A stretch of 64,000 bases of DNA, taken from assembly GCF_008973755.1 (NCBI RefSeq), contig NZ_WBOM01000006.1:236735-300734 (forward strand), written 5' to 3'. The notes under the pieces were generated by a model. It was given only the letters and a program-made list of their open reading frames with translations. It was not told where the DNA came from and did no database searches. The translations under genes were made by a program, and so were the position numbers. Each line of letters begins with the position of its first letter. Position 1 is the stretch's first letter. Shown piece after piece: positions 29,116 to 42,906 of this stretch. Origin of the DNA: Nitrincola alkalilacustris (GTDB taxonomy: Bacteria; Pseudomonadota; Gammaproteobacteria; Pseudomonadales; Balneatricaceae).

Positions 29116-31374
29116 ATGTTAAATCGTGAGCTAGAAGATACCTTGAGCGCTGCCTTCCGGGCAGCCAGAGAGAAGCGTCATGAGTATATGACGGTAGAAC
29201 ACCTGTTGCTGGCCCTGCTGGATAACCGCGAAGCAGCGGAAGTCCTGCTGGCCTGTGGTGTGGATTTTGATCGCATGCGCAGCCAGTTGGCCAGTTTTAT
29301 TGACGAAACCACCCCGATTCTTCCGGATAACATCCCCAACCTGGAGACCCAGCCGACACTTGGATTTCAGCGCGTGCTTCAGCGAGCGGTTTTTCATGTT
29401 CAGTCATCCGGCAAAACGGATGTCAGCGGTGCCAATGTGCTGGTAGCGATTTTCAGTGAGCAGGAGAGTCATGCCGTATTCGTGCTGAACCAGCAGGGTA
29501 TCGAGCGTATTGATGTCGTGAACTTCATCTCGCACGGTATCTCCAAGATTGCCGACAACGAGTCTCACACGGAGCAGGAAGAGGGGCTTGATGCAGGAGA
29601 GGGTGGCGAAAAAGGCAAGAGCGCACTGGCTCAGTTTGCCGTTAACCTGAATCAGCAGGCAGCGCTTGGTCGTATCGACCCTCTGGTGGGTCGTGATGCG
29701 GAAGTGGAGCGCGTGGTGCAGATCCTGTCGCGCCGTCGCAAGAACAATCCACTGTTGGTAGGTGAGGCAGGTGTCGGTAAAACCGCCATAGCGGAAGGTC
29801 TGGCGAAGCTGATCATTGAGGACAAGGTGCCCGATATCATCTCCAACAGCATCGTCTACTCGCTGGATCTGGGTGCGCTGCTGGCCGGCACCAAATATCG
29901 TGGTGATTTTGAGAAGCGCCTCAAATCACTGCTGAACGAGATACGCCAGCAGCCACAGGCGATACTGTTCATTGATGAGATACATACCATAATCGGAGCA
30001 GGTGCAGCGTCTGGTGGTTCGATGGATGCGTCCAACCTGCTTAAACCTATGCTCAGCTCGGGTGAGATTCGCTGCATAGGCTCGACAACCTTCCAGGAGT
30101 TTCGCGGCATCTTTGAGAAGGATCGTGCACTGGCGCGTCGTTTCCAGAAGGTCGATATTCTGGAGCCAAGCGTCCAGGATACCTATCAGATACTGAAGGG
30201 GCTCAAATCCCGTTTTGAAGCGCACCATAATGTCGAGTATACCGACCCAGCGCTCAAGGCGGCCTCAGAGCTGGCTGATCGCTATATCAATGACAAGCAT
30301 ATGCCTGATAAGGCAATTGATGTCATTGATGAGTGCGGAGCTTATCAGCGCCTGCTGCCGATCGAGATCCGCAAGACGATCATTGATGTGCCAGAGATCG
30401 AAGCGGTCGTGGCCAAGATCGCCCGTATTCCACCAAAAAGCGTCTCGGCTTCCGATAAGGACCTGCTGCGCAAGCTCGATACCAATCTGAAAATGGTGGT
30501 GCTGGGGCAGGATCAGGCGATAGATGCGCTGGCTGCTGCCATCAAGCTGTCGCGTGCAGGCCTGAAAGAGCCGAATAAACCAGTTGGATCCTTCCTCTTC
30601 TCCGGCCCGACTGGTGTCGGTAAAACAGAGGTGACCATGCAGTTGGCTCGCCAGATGGGTATTGAACTGGTTCGCTTCGATATGTCGGAGTATATGGAGC
30701 GTCATACCGTGTCGCGCCTGATCGGTGCACCTCCGGGCTATGTCGGATTTGATCAGGGTGGTTTGCTGACAGAGGCGATCACCAAATCACCTCACTGCGT
30801 ACTGCTGCTGGATGAGATCGAGAAGGCGCACCCGGAAGTGTTCAATATCCTGCTGCAGGTGATGGATAACGGTACGCTGACCGATAACAATGGTCGTAAA
30901 GCGGACTTCCGCAATGTGATTCTGGTGATGACTACCAATGCCGGTGCCGAGGCGATGAGTCGTCCATCGATCGGTTTCACCCATCAGGATCACAGCTCGG
31001 ATGGATCAGAAGCGATCAAGCGCATGTTCACGCCGGAGTTCCGTAACCGACTGGATGCCGTGATACAGTTCAAGTCGCTGACGCCGGAGATCATCAAGGG
31101 CGTTGTCGACAAGTTCCTGACCGAGCTTCAGGCGCAACTGGACGAGAAGCATGTTGTGCTTCAGGTCGAGGAGTCTGCCCGTGCATGGCTGGCTGAGCAT
31201 GGCTATGACGAGAAGATGGGTGCACGCCCGATGCAGCGCCTTATCCAGGACAAGATCAAGAAGCCGTTGGCCGAAATGATACTGTTCGGAGAGCTTGCCG
31301 AAGCGGGTGGTGATGTCAGGATTGAAGAGAAGGATGGTGATATCAGGCTGTCTGTTGAGGCAGTAACAGCCTGA
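29116..31374 (+). CDS. clpA: ATP-dependent Clp protease ATP-binding subunit ClpA
   Basis: 752-residue double-AAA+ unfoldase that partners ClpP. The N-domain (1-140) holds two Clp repeats ([18 protein letters not shown]). D1 Walker A is [13 protein letters not shown] (around residue 215) and D2 Walker A is [13 protein letters not shown] (around 497). The IGL/IGF ClpP-docking loop appears as [11 protein letters not shown]. The start has AGAGGGG eight bases upstream. It forms an operon with clpS. Confidence 0.98.
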   Translation: MLNRELEDTLSAAFRAAREKRHEYMTVEHLLLALLDNREAAEVLLACGVDFDRMRSQLASFIDETTPILPDNIPNLETQPTLGFQRVLQRAVFHVQSSGKTDVSGANVLVAIFSEQESHAVFVLNQQGIERIDVVNFISHGISKIADNESHTEQEEGLDAGEGGEKGKSALAQFAVNLNQQAALGRIDPLVGRDAEVERVVQILSRRRKNNPLLVGEAGVGKTAIAEGLAKLIIEDKVPDIISNSIVYSLDLGALLAGTKYRGDFEKRLKSLLNEIRQQPQAILFIDEIHTIIGAGAASGGSMDASNLLKPMLSSGEIRCIGSTTFQEFRGIFEKDRALARRFQKVDILEPSVQDTYQILKGLKSRFEAHHNVEYTDPALKAASELADRYINDKHMPDKAIDVIDECGAYQRLLPIEIRKTIIDVPEIEAVVAKIARIPPKSVSASDKDLLRKLDTNLKMVVLGQDQAIDALAAAIKLSRAGLKEPNKPVGSFLFSGPTGVGKTEVTMQLARQMGIELVRFDMSEYMERHTVSRLIGAPPGYVGFDQGGLLTEAITKSPHCVLLLDEIEKAHPEVFNILLQVMDNGTLTDNNGRKADFRNVILVMTTNAGAEAMSRPSIGFTHQDHSSDGSEAIKRMFTPEFRNRLDAVIQFKSLTPEIIKGVVDKFLTELQAQLDEKHVVLQVEESARAWLAEHGYDEKMGARPMQRLIQDKIKKPLAEMILFGELAEAGGDVRIEEKDGDIRLSVEAVTA

Positions 31375-31412
31375 CTCGAGCCTGCTACTGATCCCAGGGA
31401 CGGGGCAACCAG

Positions 31413-31438
31413 GCGCCTGTTAGAATCCTAACGGGCGC
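31413..31438. terminator. strong hairpin at the clpA/infA junction
   Basis: 11-bp stem (31413-31423 with 31428-31438, one G-U) and loop AATC. It contains the infA stop codon in one arm and lacks a T-run, so it may stabilise 3' ends rather than terminate. Confidence 0.5.
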
Positions 31439-31646
31439 GATAGGTGATGCGGCCTTTGCTCAGGTCGTACGGAGTCAGCTCAACCTTGACCTTGTCACCG
31501 GTCAGTATACGGATATAGTGCTTGCGCATTTTGCCAGAAATGTGGGCTGTCACAACATGACCGTTCTCAAGCTCAACACGGAACATTGTGTTGGGGAGCG
31601 TGTCGATGACAGTGCCATCCATTTCAAAAGCTTCTTCTTTTGCCAT
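31428..31646 (-). CDS. infA: translation initiation factor IF-1
   Basis: 72-residue OB-fold factor that binds the 30S A site during initiation. Sequence is textbook: [19 protein letters not shown] at the start, [17 protein letters not shown] in the middle and ITYRAR at the end. Placement between clpA and the bpt-aat genes is conserved across gammaproteobacteria. It is convergent with clpA. Confidence 0.98.
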   Translation of the reverse strand: MAKEEAFEMDGTVIDTLPNTMFRVELENGHVVTAHISGKMRKHYIRILTGDKVKVELTPYDLSKGRITYRAR

Positions 31647-31739
31647 TCTAATCGTTACCTCTAAGACTGGTTTCTATAACCTGGTCCGGTTGGAAAGGCC
31701 GAAATTCTACCCTAAAATGTGTTTGATTCAAAATGAATA

Positions 31740-32450
31740 TTACTTAATACGTGACCAATGGCCGTCAATAAGCATTTCCAGAGGCTTGTAAGCGAGCTTG
31801 TAATTCATTTTTCGACACTCTTTTACCCAGTAGCCCAGATAAAGATGAGGTAGTCCGAGCCTTCGGGTTTCCTTGATCTGCCACAGGATGGCGTAGCTAC
31901 CCAGGCTGCGTGATGGCAGTTCCGGGTCGTAAAAGGTATAAAGTGCAGAGGTAGCATGTTGCAGATAATCCGTGACTGCCACAGCGACCAGCGTTCCATC
32001 CGGATCGCGGAATTCATAAAAAAACGTGTTCTGATTTCCCTCTACCAGAAAGTTATGAAACTGCTCTGATGTCGGTGGATACATGTCACCATCTGAGTGG
32101 CGCTCGTTGATGTAGCGCTCATAAAGACGATAGTACTCACGCGTCAGTCGTGGTGTCTTTCTTGTAACAGAAAGATCCTTGTTGATATTCATCAGCCGGC
32201 GTTGGGTTTTACCTGGCTTGAATATATCAACGGGTATGCGTACCGACACGCAGGCCTGGCAGAAGTCGCAGTGAGGTCGATAGATATGGTTACCGCTGCG
32301 CCTGAAGCCCAGCTCCGAGAGCTGACTGTAAAGTGCGCTGTCGACGCTGGCCTGAGGGTCGACGAAGAGCGTCTTTGCCTGATGCGCATAGAGATAGCTG
32401 CAGTCATGCGTAGGCGTCGCATAAAAGCGCAGCGTTTTCATGTCAGTCAT
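31740..32450 (-). CDS. bpt: aspartate/glutamate leucyltransferase Bpt
   Basis: 236-residue homologue of eukaryotic arginyl-tRNA-protein transferase. Bpt adds Leu from Leu-tRNA to N-terminal Asp or Glu, making substrates for ClpS/ClpAP. The N-terminal cysteine motif is seen in [17 protein letters not shown], and C-terminal [15 protein letters not shown] matches the family. Its start overlaps the end of aat by eight bases, so the two transferases are co-translated. Gene order aat-bpt-infA beside clpSA assembles the whole N-degron pathway in about 5 kb. Confidence 0.95.
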   Translation of the reverse strand: MTDMKTLRFYATPTHDCSYLYAHQAKTLFVDPQASVDSALYSQLSELGFRRSGNHIYRPHCDFCQACVSVRIPVDIFKPGKTQRRLMNINKDLSVTRKTPRLTREYYRLYERYINERHSDGDMYPPTSEQFHNFLVEGNQNTFFYEFRDPDGTLVAVAVTDYLQHATSALYTFYDPELPSRSLGSYAILWQIKETRRLGLPHLYLGYWVKECRKMNYKLAYKPLEMLIDGHWSRIK

Positions 32451-33162
32451 TGTTATCCCCTGTTACTGCATCTGCATCGATATCAAACTGCCAGCGGGTC
32501 TGCTCGGGTTGGTCGGTGTTTTCATGCAACAGGCGAGAAAAGGCCTTGCGCGGAATAACCGTTGCACCCAAAGACGCGAGGTGCGGATTGTACACCTGAC
32601 AGTCGATCAGGTTGAACCCCCAGCGTTGCAGTTGTACGGCAAGGTGGCTGAAAGCGATCTTCGAAGCATCACGCTGACGACTGAACATCGACTCACCGAA
32701 AAACATGCGCCCCATTGCCAGGCCGTACAGCCCGCCTGCCAGCTCACCATCGATCCATACCTCCACGGAGTGAGCCACGCCGCGTCCATGTAACTTATTA
32801 TAGGCGATCTGCATCGGCTCACTGATCCAGGTGCCACCTTTTTCTGATCGAATATCGGCACATGCCTGAATCACCTCATCAAACGCTTGATCAAAAGTCA
32901 CCTGATAATCCCGGCGTCTCAGTCGTTTGCGCAGACTGCGAGACAGATAGAGGTCTGCAGGGAAGAGTACACAGCGAGGGTCGGGGCTCCACCACAGAAT
33001 CGGCTCACCTGGATTGAACCAGGGAAAAATACCCTGGCGATAGGCTGCCACAAGCCGGTCGGGGGATAGGTCTCCTCCTGCCGCGAGCAGACCGTTGGGG
33101 TCATCCAGAGCGCGCTCGACAGGAGGAAATCGGGTGTTATTGGCGGCCAGCCAGGGAATCAT
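32443..33162 (-). CDS. aat: leucyl/phenylalanyl-tRNA--protein transferase Aat
   Basis: 239 residues. Aat transfers Leu or Phe to proteins with N-terminal Lys or Arg. Family segments: [47 protein letters not shown] (seen in parts) and GVAHSVEVW. The gene follows trxB after 18 bases and overlaps bpt, giving a trxB-aat-bpt-infA transcription direction. Confidence 0.96.
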   Translation of the reverse strand: MIPWLAANNTRFPPVERALDDPNGLLAAGGDLSPDRLVAAYRQGIFPWFNPGEPILWWSPDPRCVLFPADLYLSRSLRKRLRRRDYQVTFDQAFDEVIQACADIRSEKGGTWISEPMQIAYNKLHGRGVAHSVEVWIDGELAGGLYGLAMGRMFFGESMFSRQRDASKIAFSHLAVQLQRWGFNLIDCQVYNPHLASLGATVIPRKAFSRLLHENTDQPEQTRWQFDIDADAVTGDNND

Positions 33163-33180
33163 GGCTGGCGCAAAAGCAGA

Positions 33181-34194
<1,014 letters not shown>

Positions 34195-34356
34195 TTAAAG
34201 AAACTCAATGGGGGCTGCTGATAATATTTCAACATTATAAACTACACACTGCTGAGTCTTGGCAGGTTTGTGGCACAATAGACTACTCCATGTCGGGCAT
34301 TCTATGAATACTCTGCCTGACACAATATTCACGACAGCGATGCGCATTAATACGAA

Positions 34357-37035
34357 ATGACAAGGGATTTAGACTTGAGTGACAAAGGTTTTACACCCCA
34401 GATGACCCTGAATGATCACTTTGCCCGTGTGTTCAAGGAGGCGGGGCTGGTTGTTCTGATCGGGTTGAGTGTTTTTCTGCTACTGGCCGTATGGAGCTAT
34501 GATCCGCGTGACCCTGGCTGGTCGCATGCCGGATACCAGCCGGATGTCAGAAACCTGGTCGGGGTGACGGGTGCCTGGATTGCAGATCTGGCGATCTCAT
34601 TTTTTGGTATTACGGCCTATCTGCTGCCGCCGATGCTGATGCTGCCGACGCTGCGTTTTCTGATGCGTCGTAGAGTCGGCATGCTGGATGCCATTCCCTA
34701 TCTGATGCTGCGCGTGACGGGAGCCGTGATGTTTGTGCTGGGCTTGTGTACGCTGGCATCGATCCATATCTCCAATGAAACGCTGGGCTATCCGTTTACC
34801 GCTGGCGGGCTCTCAGGCCAGGCGATCTCTGATCTGAGCGTGGTCTGGCTCAGTGTTCTGGGCAGCTCCGTTATTTTCTGGACCCTGATGCTGTTTGGCC
34901 TGACCCTGTACATGGAGCTGTCGTGGCAGCGTGTACTGGAAGCGATAGGTGGTGCCTTGCTGTCGATTTTTGCAGGCAGCGGCAAGTTGCTGCCATCCAC
35001 CCGTGACAATGCACCGTCTACTGAAAAGACTGCCAAAAAAGTCGATCCACTGATGGATGACACACCCGGAGAAGGCCTGAAAGAGAGATTCAGTGAAAAG
35101 CTCAGCAGCAGACTCAGTGGCAATATCAGTGACAAGTTGAGTGGCATCCGTCTGTCGCGTCGTGATCCTGAGGATGATGAGGATCTGGAGATCTCCATGC
35201 CGGTTGAGCCACGACAGGTTGCCAAAGGGCCAGTCGCAAGACCTGTCGCCCAGAAGAAGGCATCTGCTGGTGAGCGACAGGAGCCGATGCTCAGCGCTTT
35301 GTCTCTTGATGACCAGTTGGATGATGAACCGTCATTCGGACAGCCTGTGATCAACCGAGCTTCTTTCTCCGGCGAGCCTTCTGCTACAGCCGCTCCGTCA
35401 GCACAGAGCAGTGATCCTGCTGCCCGCAAAAGTCTGAAAATCGTGCCTTTGTCTGAGGCGCATCAGCCGATGCAGGAAACCGATCTTGAGCTGGGTACAC
35501 CGACTAAAGAAACCATGCGCAAGCCGGCGAAGCGTCAGATACCGTCACTGGATCTGCTCGATCCCCCCGAGCTGAAACATGATCAGGGCTACACTGAAGA
35601 GCAACTGGAAAGCATGTCGCGCCTGCTGGAAACCAAACTGAGTGAATTCGGTGTTGTTGCAGAGGTGGTCGAGGTCAACCCTGGCCCGGTTATCACCCGT
35701 TTCGAACTGCAGCCTGCACCAGGTGTGAAGGCGAGCAAGATCAGTAACCTGTCACAGGATCTGGCACGCTCGATGCTGGTGCGCAGTGTGCGTGTGGTGG
35801 AGGTGATTCCCGGTAAGTCGGTAGTCGGTATCGAGATACCCAATGAATCGCGAGAAGTGGTACATCTTAGCGAAGTGCTTAACTCCAAACCCTTCCTGGA
35901 GGCGCCATCCCGATTGACGCTGGCGCTGGGCAACGATATTGCCGGTAACCCTGTCGTGGCGAACCTGGCCAAGATGCCGCATCTGCTGGTGGCGGGTACT
36001 ACCGGCTCAGGTAAGTCAGTGGGTATCAATGCGATGCTGCTGAGCCTGCTGTTCAAGGCGACGCCGGATGAAGTGCGCCTGCTGCTGATCGACCCGAAAA
36101 TGCTTGAGCTCGCGATCTATGAAGGGATACCCCATCTGCTGACGCCCGTCATCACCGATATGAAGGAAGCTGCGGCAGGTCTTCGCTGGTGTGTGAACGA
36201 GATGGAGCGCCGCTATCGTCTGATGGCAAAAATGGGAGTGCGTAACATCGCCGGCTTTAACGAAAAGCTGGTGCAGGCCGAAGCCCAGGGAACGCCGTTG
36301 CGTGATCCTTTGTGGCGCGCCGAGGATTATGGACTGCCTGCCGGTGAGCCTGCGCCGCTGCTCGAAAGTCTGCCTTATATCGTGGTGGTGATCGACGAGT
36401 TTGCCGACATGATGATGGTGGTAGGTAAAAAGGTAGAGGAGCTGATTGCACGTATTGCACAGAAGGCGAGGGCGGCCGGTATTCACCTGATTCTGGCAAC
36501 GCAGCGCCCGTCTGTGGATGTGATCACCGGCCTGATCAAGGCCAACGTACCCACGCGTATCGCCTTCCAGGTATCCACCAAGATCGACTCACGCACTATT
36601 CTTGATCAGTCGGGTGCCGAAAACCTGCTTGGTAACGGCGACATGCTCTACCTGCCAGCCGGCACCAGCATCCCGAATCGTGTGCATGGTGCGTTTGTCA
36701 GTGATGACGAAGTACACCGCTCGGTCGAGGCCTGGAAGCAACTCGGTGCGCCGAACTATATTGATAACCTTCTGTCTGATGGTTCTGATGAGATGGCGTC
36801 GGGTGGCGGCGGTGGTGGTCTGTTTGATGATGAACAGGACCCGCTCTATGACGAGGCTGTTGCCTTTGTCACAGAAACCCGCAAGGCGTCTATCTCAGCC
36901 GTGCAGCGCAAGCTCAAGATAGGCTATAACCGAGCGGCGCGCATGATCGAAACCATGGAGGCTTCCGGGGTGGTGACACCTGCTGGCAGCAATGGGCAAC
37001 GTGAAGTGATGGCTCCGGCACCGCCGCGAGACTGA
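34357..37035 (+). CDS. ftsK: DNA translocase FtsK
   Basis: 892 residues. The N-terminal membrane anchor has about four to five hydrophobic helices between residues 25 and 205 (for example [15 protein letters not shown]) that place it in the divisome. A charged, Ser/Pro-rich linker spans about 210-410. The RecA-like motor follows, with Walker [14 protein letters not shown] near 547 and Walker [11 protein letters not shown]. The C-terminal gamma winged helix ([23 protein letters not shown]) reads KOPS sites. It coordinates chromosome-dimer resolution with septation. The linker is shorter than in E. coli (1329 residues) and similar to Pseudomonas. lolA follows. Confidence 0.98.
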   Translation: MTRDLDLSDKGFTPQMTLNDHFARVFKEAGLVVLIGLSVFLLLAVWSYDPRDPGWSHAGYQPDVRNLVGVTGAWIADLAISFFGITAYLLPPMLMLPTLRFLMRRRVGMLDAIPYLMLRVTGAVMFVLGLCTLASIHISNETLGYPFTAGGLSGQAISDLSVVWLSVLGSSVIFWTLMLFGLTLYMELSWQRVLEAIGGALLSIFAGSGKLLPSTRDNAPSTEKTAKKVDPLMDDTPGEGLKERFSEKLSSRLSGNISDKLSGIRLSRRDPEDDEDLEISMPVEPRQVAKGPVARPVAQKKASAGERQEPMLSALSLDDQLDDEPSFGQPVINRASFSGEPSATAAPSAQSSDPAARKSLKIVPLSEAHQPMQETDLELGTPTKETMRKPAKRQIPSLDLLDPPELKHDQGYTEEQLESMSRLLETKLSEFGVVAEVVEVNPGPVITRFELQPAPGVKASKISNLSQDLARSMLVRSVRVVEVIPGKSVVGIEIPNESREVVHLSEVLNSKPFLEAPSRLTLALGNDIAGNPVVANLAKMPHLLVAGTTGSGKSVGINAMLLSLLFKATPDEVRLLLIDPKMLELAIYEGIPHLLTPVITDMKEAAAGLRWCVNEMERRYRLMAKMGVRNIAGFNEKLVQAEAQGTPLRDPLWRAEDYGLPAGEPAPLLESLPYIVVVIDEFADMMMVVGKKVEELIARIAQKARAAGIHLILATQRPSVDVITGLIKANVPTRIAFQVSTKIDSRTILDQSGAENLLGNGDMLYLPAGTSIPNRVHGAFVSDDEVHRSVEAWKQLGAPNYIDNLLSDGSDEMASGGGGGGLFDDEQDPLYDEAVAFVTETRKASISAVQRKLKIGYNRAARMIETMEASGVVTPAGSNGQREVMAPAPPRD

Positions 37036-37054
37036 TGCGAGGAAGATGATCAAT

Positions 37055-37696
37055 ATGCGTAACATTCTGGGTACTACTCTGTGCACTCTGATCGTGTTGT
37101 TTGCCTTGCCATTGCAGGCAGATGAGTTGCCGGCTGACAAGCTGGCATCGATGCTGCAGGGGCAGGAGCGTTTCAGTGCCAGGTTCGAGCAGTACAGTAC
37201 CGGTGATCAGGGCAATAAGCGGGAAACCTCAACCGGCTTCTTTGCTGTTGAGCGCCCGGATCGCTTTATCTGGGAAACAGAAACGCCGTTTCCACAGCAG
37301 ATCATCTCCGATGGTGAGTATATCTGGGTCTATGATCCCGATCTGGAGCAGGCTACCCGTAAGTTGGTAGAAGCGGGTGGGGGTAGCGCACCGGCTTTGA
37401 TTCTGAATGGGCGTGTGGATGAGCTGAATGAGCAGTTTCAGATCATGCTGATCCAGTCTTACGAGAACACCCAGATATTTGAACTGGTTCCGCGTTCAGA
37501 GCAGAACAACCTTTTCTCCTCGGTACGCTTGCTCTTCAGGGACAGCATTCTGGCTGAGCTGGCCATGGATGACAGTCTGGGCCAAAGCTCCACCATCGTG
37601 CTGGACGATGTTCAGGTCAATCCTGAGCTGAGCCCTGATCTTTTCGTATTCGTACCACCTGAAGGAGTGGATGTGATTATGGATAGCGGTTTCTGA
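37055..37696 (+). CDS. lolA: outer-membrane lipoprotein carrier protein LolA
   Basis: Periplasmic chaperone that takes lipoproteins from LolCDE to LolB. 213 residues from the ATG at 37055, chosen because GAGGAAG lies nine bases upstream; the ATG nine bases earlier would sit on the binding site. A signal peptide ([22 protein letters not shown]) precedes [10 protein letters not shown]. The family core [25 protein letters not shown] and [14 protein letters not shown] is clear. It is tightly packed between ftsK and rarA, the standard order. Confidence 0.95.
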   Translation: MRNILGTTLCTLIVLFALPLQADELPADKLASMLQGQERFSARFEQYSTGDQGNKRETSTGFFAVERPDRFIWETETPFPQQIISDGEYIWVYDPDLEQATRKLVEAGGGSAPALILNGRVDELNEQFQIMLIQSYENTQIFELVPRSEQNNLFSSVRLLFRDSILAELAMDDSLGQSSTIVLDDVQVNPELSPDLFVFVPPEGVDVIMDSGF

Positions 37697-39090
37697 TGAA
37701 TGACCTTTTTGACCAGTCGCCATCCGGAGGTGGCCCTGCAGGGCAGCGTGTGAAGGAGAGTGTAACGGCCGCGGCCGGCTACCAGCCTCTGGCAGCGCGT
37801 ATGCGGCCGGTCAAACTGAACCAGTATGTCGGGCAGCAGCACCTGCTGGCGCCCGGCAAACCGCTGCGTCAGGCGCTTGAGCAGGGTGTTATTCACTCGA
37901 TGATACTCTGGGGGCCGCCTGGTGTGGGTAAAACCACACTGGCGAAGCTGGTTGCGCATCAGGTGGATGCTCATTTCATCACCCTGTCTGCCGTGCTGGC
38001 GGGGGTCAAGGATATCCGTCAGGCGGTTGAAGAGGCGCGCCAGCTCAGAGCGCAGAATGGTCGCAAGACCATCCTGTTTGTGGACGAGGTACACCGCTTT
38101 AACAAATCTCAGCAGGACGCCTTTCTACCCTATGTAGAGGATGGCACGGTGATCTTTATCGGTGCCACCACCGAGAACCCATCCTTTGAACTGAACAACG
38201 CACTGTTGTCGCGTGCCAGAGTCTATCTGCTGCGTTCGCTGGAGCAAGCGGATATCCAGCAGGTCGTTGAGCAGGCGCTCAGTGATCCCGAGAGAGGCTT
38301 TGGGCAGCGTAACATCCAGTTTGAAGAGGGCGTGCTGGAGCAGTTGATCGCAGCAGCCGATGGAGATGCCCGGCGCGTGCTGAATCTGTTGGAGATAGCG
38401 GCCGATCTGGCGCTGCCTGACGGTGAGCGTGAGCTGGTCAGGCTGAGCGAAATGGAGGAGGTGCTCAGCGCTGGTGGGCGACGTTTCGACAAGGGAGGCG
38501 ATATCTTCTATGACATGATTTCGGCCTTCCACAAATCGGTGCGCGGCTCCTCGCCCGATGGTGCGCTCTACTGGTACTGCCGCATGCTGGATGGTGGCTG
38601 CGATCCACTCTATGTTGCACGCCGTCTGGTGGCGATTGCGTCTGAAGATATCGGTAATGCCGATCCGAGAGCAATGCAGGTGGCGCTGGCTGCCTGGGAT
38701 GCGTTTGAACGGGTAGGCCCGGCAGAGGGAGAGAGGGCCATCGCGCAGGCAGCGGTCTACTGTGCCTGTGCACCGAAGAGTAATGCGCTGTATCAGGCGT
38801 TCAATCAATGTCTGGCAGATGTGAAGAAGGATGCCAGCCATCCGGTACCCGAACATCTGCGCAATGCGCCAACTTCGCTGATGAAGTCTCTCGGTTATGG
38901 TGATGAGTACCGCTATGCACACAACGAGCCGGATGCCTATGCGGCGGGTGAGTCCTATCTGCCTGAGGTAATCGCGGATCGGCGCTACTACCAGCCTGAA
39001 CCACGAGGGCTGGAGATCAAGATAGGCGAAAAACTCAAGCATCTTAAATCTCAGGATCAGATGAGTCCTCGGCAACGTTATAAAAAGTAG
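37696..39090 (+). CDS. rarA: replication-associated recombination protein RarA (MgsA)
   Basis: 464-residue AAA+ clamp-loader relative that acts at stalled forks. Walker A is [12 protein letters not shown], Walker B is [15 protein letters not shown], sensor 1 is [12 protein letters not shown], and [21 protein letters not shown] leads into the tetramerisation domain. The N-terminus MNDLFDQ is like the SSB- or clamp-contacting tails of this family. The ATG shares its A with the lolA stop (TGATG). The 3' end falls in a 15-base triplicated repeat. Confidence 0.96.
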   Translation: MNDLFDQSPSGGGPAGQRVKESVTAAAGYQPLAARMRPVKLNQYVGQQHLLAPGKPLRQALEQGVIHSMILWGPPGVGKTTLAKLVAHQVDAHFITLSAVLAGVKDIRQAVEEARQLRAQNGRKTILFVDEVHRFNKSQQDAFLPYVEDGTVIFIGATTENPSFELNNALLSRARVYLLRSLEQADIQQVVEQALSDPERGFGQRNIQFEEGVLEQLIAAADGDARRVLNLLEIAADLALPDGERELVRLSEMEEVLSAGGRRFDKGGDIFYDMISAFHKSVRGSSPDGALYWYCRMLDGGCDPLYVARRLVAIASEDIGNADPRAMQVALAAWDAFERVGPAEGERAIAQAAVYCACAPKSNALYQAFNQCLADVKKDASHPVPEHLRNAPTSLMKSLGYGDEYRYAHNEPDAYAAGESYLPEVIADRRYYQPEPRGLEIKIGEKLKHLKSQDQMSPRQRYKK

Positions 39091-39121
39091 TGCTATAAAA
39101 AGTAGCGCCATAAGAAGTAGC
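39077..39121 (+). repeat. three 15-base tandem repeats at the rarA 3' end
   Basis: Units at 39077-39091, 39092-39106 and 39107-39121, sharing the core ATAAAAAGTAG (last unit ATAAGAAGTAG). Because 15 is a multiple of three, the rarA stop codon TAG is repeated in frame three times. A run of eight Ts follows the last unit. Confidence 0.9.
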
Positions 39122-39290
39122 CTTTTTTTTCCTCCTTTTTAACCACTTTTCACTGAAATCATGCGTTTGTTGTGCCTTGGGCATGTATCCGTGGCGCTGA
39201 TTTATATATTATTGAGCGTTATTGTCCGTGGTGCAGTGCGCAATACCGTGCTGCCGTTAACGATACGTCTTTCAGAAAATCCGAGGTTAG

Positions 39291-40571
<1,281 letters not shown>

Positions 40572-40610
40572 TCTGACGTATCAAACCTGCCACAGCCGAG
40601 GGAACGAAGT

Positions 40611-41825
40611 ATGCAAGCGCATTACGATCTGGTTATTGTGGGTGGGGGTATGGTCGGAGCGGCCATCGCCTGTGCACTGGGTAACAGCCACTACTCCATA
40701 GCAGTACTGGAGCAGCAGTATCCGGCAGCCTTCGAGCCGGATCAGCCGCATGATCTCAGAGTTTCGGCGCTCAGCGTGGCGTCCGAGAATCTGTTGCGCA
40801 ATATCGGTGCCTGGGAGGGAATCACCTCCCGGCGCGCTTGCCCCTATCAGCGCATGAAGGTCTGGGAGAGCGATGCCGAGCACGCGGCTACTGAGTTCAA
40901 CTCGGCGACTATCGAGCAGCCTTATCTGGGTAATATTGTCGAGAATCGCGTGATTCAACTGGCACTGCTGGAGCGATTGAAAACCTTCGATAATGTCGAT
41001 CTGATCTGTCCGGCAGTGACCGAGTCCATCGACTTTTCACCTGGATCAAGTCTGGTACGTCTGTCTGACGGGCGTGAGCTGCTGGCGCGCCTGCTGATAG
41101 CTGCTGATGGTGGCGAATCCCGAGTGCGCTCGGCAGCCGGTATCGGTGTCACCAAATGGGATTACGACCAGTACGCACTGGTAGCATCAGTCAAGACCAC
41201 CTATCCGCAACAGGACATCACCTGGCAGCAGTTCACCCCGACCGGGCCACTGGCGTTTCTGCCGCTGTCTGGCAATCATGCTTCGCTGGTCTGGTACAAC
41301 ACGCCGGATAACACCAAGCGCCTGATGGCCTTGTCGGATGAGGCGTTCCTGCAAGCGGTGCATAATGAGTTCCCTGACTGTCTGGGCGAAGTGGATCAAC
41401 TGCTGGAACGGGGCTATTTCCCGCTGCGGCGGCAGCATGCTCAGCAGTATGTGGCGGATGGTGTTGTTCTGGTAGGCGATGCGGCGCATATGATTCATCC
41501 GCTGGCCGGGCAGGGCGTTAATATCGGATTTCTGGATGCAGCATCCCTGGCGGGTGTATTACTGGATCTTCCGGAAGAGGATAAATCCTTTTATCTGAAA
41601 GGCTGTCTGCAGCGTTATGAGCAGGAGCGTCGTAACCATAATCTGCTGATGATGCAGGCGATGGATCTTTTCTATCGCGTATTCAGTAATGATATTCTGC
41701 CACTTAAATGGCTGCGCAACGCAGGTCTTGCGGTGGCAGACAAACTGCCGATTGCCAAGCCTCATGTGATCAAGCTGGCGATGGGGCTGGAAGGTCCTCT
41801 ACCGGAGTTAGCCAAACATGTTTGA
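40611..41825 (+). CDS. UbiH/UbiF-family FAD-dependent ubiquinone-biosynthesis hydroxylase
   Basis: 404 residues. FAD-binding VIVGGGMVGAAIACAL is at the N-terminus, the class A monooxygenase motif VSALSVASENLL follows, then AADGGESRVRSAAGI (DG motif) and GDAAHMIHPLAGQGVNIGFLDA (GD motif). This group hydroxylates the benzoquinone ring in ubiquinone synthesis; the sequence most resembles UbiF- or UbiH-type members, but which ring position it modifies cannot be read from sequence. It sits alone after serS and overlaps the asparaginase gene by eight bases, an uncommon pairing. Confidence 0.88.
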   Translation: MQAHYDLVIVGGGMVGAAIACALGNSHYSIAVLEQQYPAAFEPDQPHDLRVSALSVASENLLRNIGAWEGITSRRACPYQRMKVWESDAEHAATEFNSATIEQPYLGNIVENRVIQLALLERLKTFDNVDLICPAVTESIDFSPGSSLVRLSDGRELLARLLIAADGGESRVRSAAGIGVTKWDYDQYALVASVKTTYPQQDITWQQFTPTGPLAFLPLSGNHASLVWYNTPDNTKRLMALSDEAFLQAVHNEFPDCLGEVDQLLERGYFPLRRQHAQQYVADGVVLVGDAAHMIHPLAGQGVNIGFLDAASLAGVLLDLPEEDKSFYLKGCLQRYEQERRNHNLLMMQAMDLFYRVFSNDILPLKWLRNAGLAVADKLPIAKPHVIKLAMGLEGPLPELAKHV

Positions 41826-42843
41826 ATCTAATCCTGTTCTAGTTAATGTCATGCGTGGCGGGGTGGTTGAAAGCCGCCACCGAGGGCGTATCGTAATCAT
41901 GTCCAGCAGCGGGGAGCGGATATGGGCAGTAGGTGATGTCAATGAGCTCACCTATCCCCGCTCCGCGATCAAGGCATTTCAATCCTTGCCGATGGTTGCC
42001 AGTGGCGCTGCGGATCACTTCGGGTTTACGGATGAAGAGCTGGCCCTGACCTGTGCATCGCACAATGGTGAGGTTGAGCATACTCAGACAGTCGATCGCA
42101 TGCTGCAGAAAATGTCACTGGCGGAACCGGATCTTGAGTGTGGTAAACATTGGCCGATGGCGCCGCAGGCGACCATTGATCTGGCCTGGGCGCATGAAAA
42201 ACCGTCGGCCTGCCATAACAACTGCTCCGGCAAACATGCCGGTATGCTGGCGCTGGGACGGCATCTCGGCTGCGAGCTTCAAGGCTATGTCTCTACCGAT
42301 CATCCGGTTCAGCAGGAGATTCGTCGTTGCATTGAGTTGTGCTGCAGTACCACTTTGCAGGGCATGCCAGTTGCACCTGATGGCTGCACGGCACCTACCT
42401 GGGCGATGGCTCTTGATCGTCTTGCGCTGGGGTTTGCTCGCTTTGCCGACCCGGAACAGCTTCCAGAGTCCTATCGAGTGGCCGCAGCGCGCCTGTATCA
42501 GGCGTGCACGAAGCACCCCTTCTACGTGGCGGGTACACAACGCTATTGTTCCGACGTGATGGCTGAGCTTAAAGGACGGGTGTTTCTCAAGGTAGGCGCT
42601 GAAGGTGTTTATATTGCTGCAGTACCAGAGTTGAAACTGGGTGTCGCGCTGAAAATCGACTCCGGCTCGATGGAGATGGCTGAGGTGGCGATCAGCCAGG
42701 TACTTTCCAGTCTGGGATTGCCGATCAGTTCGGAGCGCCTTGCACCAGAGATTCGTAATCGCAATCAGCTGGTGACAGGTGAGATACGGCCTGTATTGGA
42801 CAACTACAAGGGTATCCAGTCGCTGTATCAACAAGCTCAGTGA
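41818..42843 (+). CDS. asparaginase of the Rhizobium etli type II (thermolabile) family
   Basis: 341 residues, unrelated to E. coli AnsA/AnsB. Family segments: NVMRGGVVESRHRGRIVI at the N-terminus, TYPRSAIKAFQSLP (nucleophile Ser region), CASHNGEVEHT and CHNNCSGKHAGMLAL with the paired Cys/Lys. The enzyme hydrolyses Asn to Asp and ammonia in the cytoplasm; no signal peptide is visible. Start overlaps the preceding hydroxylase gene by eight bases. A strong terminator follows. Substrate assignment is by family. Confidence 0.88.
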   Translation: MFESNPVLVNVMRGGVVESRHRGRIVIMSSSGERIWAVGDVNELTYPRSAIKAFQSLPMVASGAADHFGFTDEELALTCASHNGEVEHTQTVDRMLQKMSLAEPDLECGKHWPMAPQATIDLAWAHEKPSACHNNCSGKHAGMLALGRHLGCELQGYVSTDHPVQQEIRRCIELCCSTTLQGMPVAPDGCTAPTWAMALDRLALGFARFADPEQLPESYRVAAARLYQACTKHPFYVAGTQRYCSDVMAELKGRVFLKVGAEGVYIAAVPELKLGVALKIDSGSMEMAEVAISQVLSSLGLPISSERLAPEIRNRNQLVTGEIRPVLDNYKGIQSLYQQAQ

Positions 42844-42862
42844 TCTAGTGGGTCAAGCCAAT

Positions 42863-42889
42863 AAAAAAGGCCGCTTAGCGGCCTTTTTT
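42863..42889 (+). terminator. bidirectional terminator
   Basis: Perfect 12-bp stem AAAAAAGGCCGC / GCGGCCTTTTTT with a TTA loop, between convergent asparaginase and phasin genes. Confidence 0.9.
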
Positions 42890-42906
42890 CATGATCCCTG
42901 AATGGT

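Noticed and set aside
38125..39111. 328-codon minus-strand open frame
   Set aside because: Antisense to rarA; composition (many His, Arg, Gln) is typical of a shadow of a GC-rich gene.
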